From: Stictocephala bisonia
Taxonomy: Eukaryota > Arthropoda > Insecta > Hemiptera > Membracidae
Length of the DNA: 64,000 bases
Direction of reading: 5' to 3'
NCBI GenBank assembly: GCA_035578905.1
Contig: JAQJVL010000057.1
Location: 1,178,001 to 1,242,000 of the forward strand
This document shows positions 57,538 to 64,000 of this stretch, in pieces (position 1 is the stretch's first letter; every line of letters begins with the position of its first letter). The notes under the pieces are model-generated. The model made no database searches and had not been told where the DNA came from. It saw only the letters and a list, made by a program, of their open reading frames with translations. Position numbers and translations under genes: made by a program.

Positions 57538-60018
57538 ACTTCCCACAGTTTCATGACGATCGGATGAATGTTGAAGTAACGCATGAAGGATGTAGGAAGA
57601 CTACAATCAGATATTTAATAAAATACATAACTTCCCACAGTTTCATGACGATCGGATGAATGTTGAAGTAACGCATGAAGGATGTAGGAAGACTACAATC
57701 AGATATTTAATAAAATACATAACTTCCCACAGTTTCATGACGATCGGATGAATGTTGAAGTAACGCATGAAGGATCTAGGAAGACTACAATCAGTTATTT
57801 AATAAAATACATAACTTCCCACAGTTTCATGACGATCGGTGAGTGTTGAAGTAACGCATGAAGGATCTAGGAAGACTACAATCAGTTATTTAATAAAATA
57901 CATAACTTCCCACAGTTTCATGACGATCGGATGAATGTTGAAGTAACGCATGAAGGATGTAGGAAGACTACAATCAGTTATTTAATAAAATACATAACTT
58001 CCCACAGTTTCTTGACGATCGGATGAATGTTGAAGTAACGCATGAAGGATCTAGGAAGACTAGAATCAGTTATTTAATAAAATACATAACTTCCCACAGT
58101 TTCATGACGATCGGATGAATGGTGACGTAACGCATGAAGGATCTAGGAAGACTAGAATCAGTTATTTAATAAAATACATAACTTCCCACAGTTTCATGAC
58201 GATCGGATGAATGTTGAAGTAACGCATGAAGGATCTAGGAAGACTAGAATCAGTTATTTAATAAAATACATAACTTCCCACAGTTTCATGACCATCGGAT
58301 GAATGGTGTAGTAACGCATGAAGGATCTAGGAAGACTACAATCAGTTATTTAATAAAATACATAACTTCCCACAGTTTCATGACGATCGGATGAATGGTG
58401 TAGTAACGCATGAAGGATCTAGGAAGACTACAATCAGTTATTTAATAAAATACATAACTTCTCACAGTTTCATGACGATCGGATGAATGTTGAAGTAACG
58501 CATGAAGGATCTAGGAAGACTACAATCAGTTATTTAATAAAACACATAACTTCCCACAGTTTCATGACGATCGGATGAATGGTGTAGTAACGCATGAAGG
58601 ATCTAGGAAGACTACAATCAGTTATTTAATAAAATACATAACTTCCCACAGTTTCATGACGATCGGATGAATGGTGTAGTAACGCACGAACGATCTAGGA
58701 AGACTACAATCAGTTATTTAATAAAATACATAACTTCCCACAGTTTCATGACGATCGGATGAATGTTGAAGTAATGTATGAAGGATCTAGGAAGACTACA
58801 ATCAGTTATTTAATAAAATACATAACTTCCCACAGTTTCATGACGATCGGATGAATGTTGAAGTAATGTATGAAGGATCTAGGAAGACTACAATCAGTTA
58901 TTTAATAAAATACATAACTTCCCACAGTTTCATGATGATCGGATGAATGTTGAAGTAATGTATGAAGGATCTAGGAAGACTACAATCAGTTATTTAATAA
59001 AATACATAACTTCCCACAGTTTCATGACGATCGGATGAATGTTGAAGTAACGCATGAAGGATGTAGGAAGACTACAATCAGTTATTTAATAAAATACATA
59101 ACTTCCCACAGTTTCATGACGATCGGATGAATGTTGAAGTAATGTATGAAGGATCTAGGAAGACTACAATCAGTTATTTAATAAAATACATAACTTCCCA
59201 CAGTTTCATGACGATCGGTGAGTGTTGAAGTAACGCATGAAGGATCTAGGAAGACTACAATCAGTTATTTAATAAAATACATAACTTCCCACAGTTTCAT
59301 GACGATCGGATGAATGTTGAAGTAATGTATGAAGGATCTAGGAAGACTACAATCAGTTATTTAATAAAATACGAAACTTCCCACAGTTTCATGACGATCG
59401 GATGAATGTTGAAGTAATGTATGAAGGATCTAGGAAGACTACAATCAGTTATTTAATAAAATACATAACTTCCCACAGTTTCATGACGATCGGATGAATG
59501 TTGAAGTAATGTATGAAGGATGTAGGAAGACTACAATCAGTTATTTAATAAAATACATAACTTCCCACAGTTTCATGACGATCGGATGAATGTTGAAGTA
59601 ATGTATGAAGGATCTAGGAAGACTACAATCAGTTATTTAATAAAATACATAACTTCCCACAGTTTCATGACGATCGGATGAATGTTGAAGTAATGTATGA
59701 AGGATCTAGGAAGACTACAATCAGTTATTTAATAAAATACATAACTTCCCACAGTTTCATGACGATCGGATGAATGTTGAAGTAATGTATGAAGGATCTA
59801 GGAAGACTACAATCAGTTATTTAATAAAATACATAACTTCCCACAGTTTCATGACGATCGGATGAATGTTGAAGTAATGTATGAAGGATCTAGGAAGACT
59901 ACAATCAGTTATTTAATAAAATACATAACTTCCCACAGTTTCATGACGATCGGATGAATGTTGAAGTAATGTATGAAGGATCTAGGAAGACTACAATCAG
60001 TTATTTAATAAAATACGA
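57530..60018. repeat. 92-bp tandem array, about 27 units
   Basis: ACATAACTTCCCACAGTTTC, ATGACGATCGGATGAATG, GTAACGCATGAAGGATCTAG and GAAGACTACAATCAGTTATT repeat every 92 bp. Two classes (AACGCATG and AATGTATG) are zoned: the second dominates after about 58760. Two units lack two bases (CGGTGAGTG). Confidence 0.97.
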
Positions 60019-61585
60019 AACCATTACTACTCTTGCTATTCATTTTGAATCATTCTATGTTAGTGTTACATAAACAATAAACTACAAATACATCCAAGAA
60101 CGTAACACATATGCAGTAAATGGTCTTAGTGAATAATTGAACTCGGCAGTTTTGGAGAGTTAACCGAGCGTGTTATATATGGCGGAGTGACGTCTTTGCT
60201 CCAGCCAGGTCAACCGCGCAATTCCATGAGTACGCTCTTGTCAATAGTTGTGAATGATGAATCACTCATAAGTTGAACAAATTATCAATGATTATTTTCA
60301 TGAGGATCGAATAAATATAGCTTGCCTATTTTCTAATTTATTAATTTGACATCCATAAAATTTAACTTCACTAATCATACAAAACTTTATTAATGAAGCC
60401 CAGATATTAGCTAATTTTAGAGGTTTTTTTCTCATATTATTACAGTTTTGAATAATCTTTATATTTTTATTTATTGTTTTATTTTGAGTGTAGCTTTTTG
60501 AAGTTTATTTATTGTACTGTGAAGAAAACTACAAAATAAACAAGATAAGTTTGTTTCGGGGGAGCTCCTGTTTGAACATTTAAATTTTAAATGAATTTTA
60601 ATCTGCGTTTGAATTATATTTACTAATTTTTACAGAGTATAAGAGTCAGTAAAAATGTGTTATTTTATAATTTCAAACTAAAAACATATCTTCAGCTGCA
60701 TCTACAAGCAACGCGATTACTTGGATATTTAAATAATATATTAATATATTAATTGTGTGCAATTTGTAATGTGATCTATTCTTTGTTCCCGAATCGTGAA
60801 TGCTGATAAATTAAGTGATGAATCCTTTTAGTTTTTCAGCAAGGTGTAGTCGTCAAACAATACTTTGCTGAAGTATTACATTAGTCAAATTAAAAATAAA
60901 TTTTACGAAAGTAATGTTAAAGAGCGAATGTCAGAGCAAACCAATTTCCGTGAAACTAGCTCTTTAGAGGACACTAACGTAAAGAAGTAGTAATATTGCT
61001 TATTGTGTTGTATACGTGTTACTTATCAAGCGACTATAAAACTGCTTTCAATCAATCTAAATTTTCTAAAATGAAACAAATTTATCTCGTATTATTTTTT
61101 ACTGTCTCCCATATGCGTTAGCATATGTATTTTGGTATGTTAGTGTATTTAGCCAATATATCAAGACCATTTTTTCACTTTTTTATTTAATTTTAGTTTT
61201 CGTATTTTTATGAGCAAAAAACTTACAAAAATGGAATTTTCTCAGCTCTAACGATTTAAATTAAATTTTCAGAAATGTTGTGAATTACAATTTAAAATAT
61301 TTTAGAAAAAAATCGCGTGTCTCTAACTTGAGTCGTTTTTGAGTTATGGCAAAAAAACAGATTTAGGAATCAAACTGGTAAAGTTCAAAGTTTTGATTTT
61401 TTTAGTGTTTAATATGGGGAAAGTTTCTGCCAATTCTTTGGAATCTTTTATTATTTAAATTTCTGTTTTTTGTAAGCATATTATGTTGTTATTGATTTTT
61501 TTAGTTTGTTGTTTCAGCTGTTTGTGTTTTAAAATATTCTATATACAACACATTATCTCACCTACGCATATATTTATAATAACTG
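60019..61585. other. Spacer, no gene seen
   Basis: Unique AT-rich DNA. A slightly GC-richer patch at 60140-60235 has no ORF or repeat I recognise. Confidence 0.5.
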
Positions 61586-62960
61586 AGTCTAACTACGTGT
61601 AACCACATGTAATTGACAAGTCCTCGGTGACGCAACAATCTTTTATCTTGTTGAAGACAAGTCATGAGGAACGACCCAACCCCTCAGTCGAGGCTGTAAG
61701 ATGATTGATGATTAAAGGTAGCAAGGAACAGTGTTTCAAGTTACCGACTGTGTCATCAGCACACTACACGTGTAAAGAAACAAGACTAACTACGTGTAAC
61801 CACATGTAATTGACAAGTCCTCGGTGACGCAACAATCTTTTATCTTGTTGAAGACAAGTCATGATGAACGACCCAACCCCTCAGTCGAGGCTGTAAGATG
61901 ATTGATGATTAAAGGTAGCAAGGAACAGTGTTTCAAGTTACCGACTGTGCCATCAGAACACTACACGTGTAAAGAAACAAGACTAACTACGTGTAACCAC
62001 ATGTAATTGACAAGTCCTCGGTGACGCAACAATCTTTTATCTTGTTGAAGACAAGTCATGATGAACGACCGAACCCTCAGTCGAGGCTGTAAGATGATTG
62101 ATGATTAAAGGTAGCAAGGAACAGTGTTTCAAGTTACCGACTGTGCCATCAGCACACTACACGAGTAAAGAAACAAGACTAACTACGTGTAACCACATGT
62201 AATTGACAAGTCCTCGGTGACGCAACAATCTTTTGTCTTGTTGAAGACAAGTCATGATGAACGACCGAACCCTCAGTCGAGGTTGTAAGATGATTGATGA
62301 TTAAAGGTAGCAAGGAACAGTGTTTCAAGTTACCGACTGTGCCATCAGCACACTACACGAGTAAAGAAACAAGACTAACTACGTGTAACCACATGTAATT
62401 GACAAGTCCTCGGTGACGCAACAATCTTTTATCTTGTTGAAGACAAGTCATGATGAACGACCGAACCCTCAGTCGAGGCTGTAAGATGATTGATGATTAA
62501 AGGTAGCAAGGAACAGTGTTTCAAGTTACCGACTGTGTCATCAGCACACTACACGAGTAAAGAAACAAGACTAACTACGTGTAACCCCTTGTAATTGACA
62601 AGTCCTCGGTGACGCATTAATCTTTTATCTTCTTGAAGACAAGTCATGATGAACGACCGAACCCTCAGTCGAGGCTGTAAGATGATTGATGATTAAAGGT
62701 AGCAAGGAACAGTGTTTCAAGTTACCGACTGTGCCATCAGCACACTACACGAGTAAAGAAACAAGACTAACTACGTGTAACCACATGTAATTGACAAGTC
62801 CTCGGTGACGCAACAATCTTTTATCTCGTTGAAGACAAGTCATGATGAACGACCGAACCCTCAGTCGAGGTTGTAAGATGATTGATGATTAAAGGTAGCA
62901 AGGAACAGTGTTTCAAGTTACCGACTGTGCCATCAGCACACTACACGAGTAAAGAAACAC
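61586..62960. repeat. 196-197-bp tandem array, 7 units
   Basis: GACTAACTACGTGTAACCAC recurs near 61589, 61786, 61983, 62179, 62375, 62571 and 62767. The unit includes ACAAGTCCTCGGTGACGCAA, GAAGACAAGTCATGATGAAC, CCCTCAGTCGAGG and ATGATTGATGATTAAAGG. First two units carry CCCAACCCC, later ones CCGAACCC, giving the 1-bp period change. Confidence 0.97.
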
Positions 62961-63174
62961 AACATTAGGTATGCCTCCGTCGAACGTGATTAAGGTCACA
63001 AACAATCATGTTTGTAAAGGGTTTTAATATGCCAGTTAACTGTAAATACAGCAAATGGTATCTGCATACAACTATACTGAACGATTATATAAATTTAATC
63101 ATACTAGAAATGACTAGTTTTTTAATTATCATAATACGTGTTGGTGCATATACAGTACAAGTGAACGTCACACA

Positions 63175-63295
63175 ACACAAATATATTATAACACAAGTAC
63201 AAAATTCACAAATATATATATCAATAAAATCACGAAATGTACAAAATATTTTATATATTTGTGCATTTTGCACTTGAATTGTTATATATTTGTGT
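63175..63295. repeat. AT-rich hairpin, 44-bp imperfect inverted repeat
   Basis: 63175-63218 and 63252-63295 are inverted copies with a few mismatches (ACACAAATATA..., ...TATATTTGTGT), separated by about 33 bp. Small foldback or MITE remnant; the overlapping 89-codon plus and 62-codon minus frames are incidental. Confidence 0.65.
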
Positions 63296-64000
63296 AATAA
63301 TTCTAATATATCTGTGCATGTCGAACTTGTACTTAAATAAATTTGTGTATAAACTCATACTAAATGATTTATAACATTTAGTTAATGTTATTACTCTTTA
63401 AATATGATAACATTAAATAATTCTTCAAATGTAAATATACTAAATGATTCTTTATATGTAATCATGCCAATAACTTGAAAAGTAAAATGATAATTTTTTC
63501 TAAATGATTCTCCAAATGCAGCTATAATAAATGTATTTTTGTTGTTAAGTAACAGTTCTTTCTTATTATCCACTTCAAGTAGTTTTATAATCTAAGAAAA
63601 GTTTTACATTGTATATTCATAAATTGTTATAACGTTTTACCATTAGATATTCTGACACAAAACACACCAATTCTCCTTCCTTACGTACATTTAAGATGCA
63701 AATGGCTCTGTAAGTACTTACATAACTTCTATCGCGGATGTTATTCTTGTTACCTGCTCTGTAAGTTAATCTGTTAGTACATGGTTCTACATTACCATCG
63801 TGCTGTTTGAGGATTAAATTTATAACAGACGTTTAGTCAAAATATAAAACAGAAGTAATTCGTTGCCATTCGTCAGTAGTATACCTCTTAAATAGTAGAT
63901 TCAGATAGTAGAAAGTCTTTCTGTTATGGTTTCTCTTGACTTTAGTAATCTAAGGTTTTATCACAATTACGTTAGTCTTAACGATCTCTACGCCACTCAA
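63296..64000. other. Spacer with diverged near-tandem AT-rich text
   Basis: TAAATGATTCT recurs loosely between 63400 and 63530. No gene seen to the right edge. Confidence 0.5.

Noticed and set aside
1..64000. Telomeric (TTAGG)n or rDNA
   Set aside because: No TTAGG tracts and no rRNA gene segments seen apart from the 5S-like SINE.

Overview
The window looks like gene-poor, repeat-dominated nuclear DNA of an arthropod, most likely an insect and plausibly a hemipteran. It is strongly A+T-rich by eye. There are no bacterial-style operons, and no intact host gene, tRNA or rRNA gene could be supported on either strand. Every coding stretch I can recognise comes from a mobile element: a LINE ORF1 with a PHD finger and coiled coil (1-491), a 5'-truncated LINE reverse transcriptase (30602-31840), the cysteine-rich C-terminus of a piggyBac-type transposase (7603-7830), a GIY-YIG nuclease end of a Penelope-like element (50604-50940), and an HTH-like N-terminal fragment inside a foldback element (21356-21520). 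The hemipteran guess rests on the style of these elements and is inference.

Tandem arrays dominate. About twenty unrelated families (unit lengths 18, 23, 29, 31, 34, 36, 37, 42, 43, 61, 82, 85, 92, 109, 136, 140, 196 and 841 bp, plus CA and TA microsatellites) cover, by hand count, about 22-23 kb, over a third of the window. Most long open frames are by-products of these arrays and are not genes.

Layout. 0-12 kb: LINE ORF1 relic, 31-bp array, first copy of a composite repeat carrying an 82-bp array, 42-bp array, two TIR elements, a piggyBac relic, the first copy of a TTAA-flanked MITE family, a 136-bp array and the second composite-repeat copy. 12-25 kb: 43-bp array, tRNA-like SINE, 34-bp array (about 50 units), a near-perfect palindromic MITE, 109-bp array, a 1.2-kb foldback transposon, and the third composite-repeat copy with nine 82-bp units. 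25-32 kb: 5S-like SINE running into a 36-bp array that reverses orientation, then a 29-bp array that also reverses orientation and is split by a LINE insertion. 32-45 kb: a TIR transposon with a tiny ORF, an 841-bp tandem duplication, two more TTAA MITEs flanking a 61-bp array, a 41-bp perfect inverted repeat, a GC-rich 37-bp array, and an 18-bp array with 288-bp higher-order structure. 46-64 kb: 85-bp and 23-bp arrays, a Penelope-like cluster, the 140-bp array (about 26 units), the 92-bp array (about 27 units) and the 196-bp array.

Recurring theme: several arrays can be tied to a single-copy or transposon-borne form of their unit elsewhere in the window (61, 82, 140/23 and probably 92 bp), so the window shows steps in satellite formation from dispersed elements. 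The best candidates for functional interest are the hammerhead-ribozyme-like motifs in Penelope-type termini (29197-29231, 42160-42203, 50230-51065, 51796-51832). Sizes, copy numbers and identities are hand-read.
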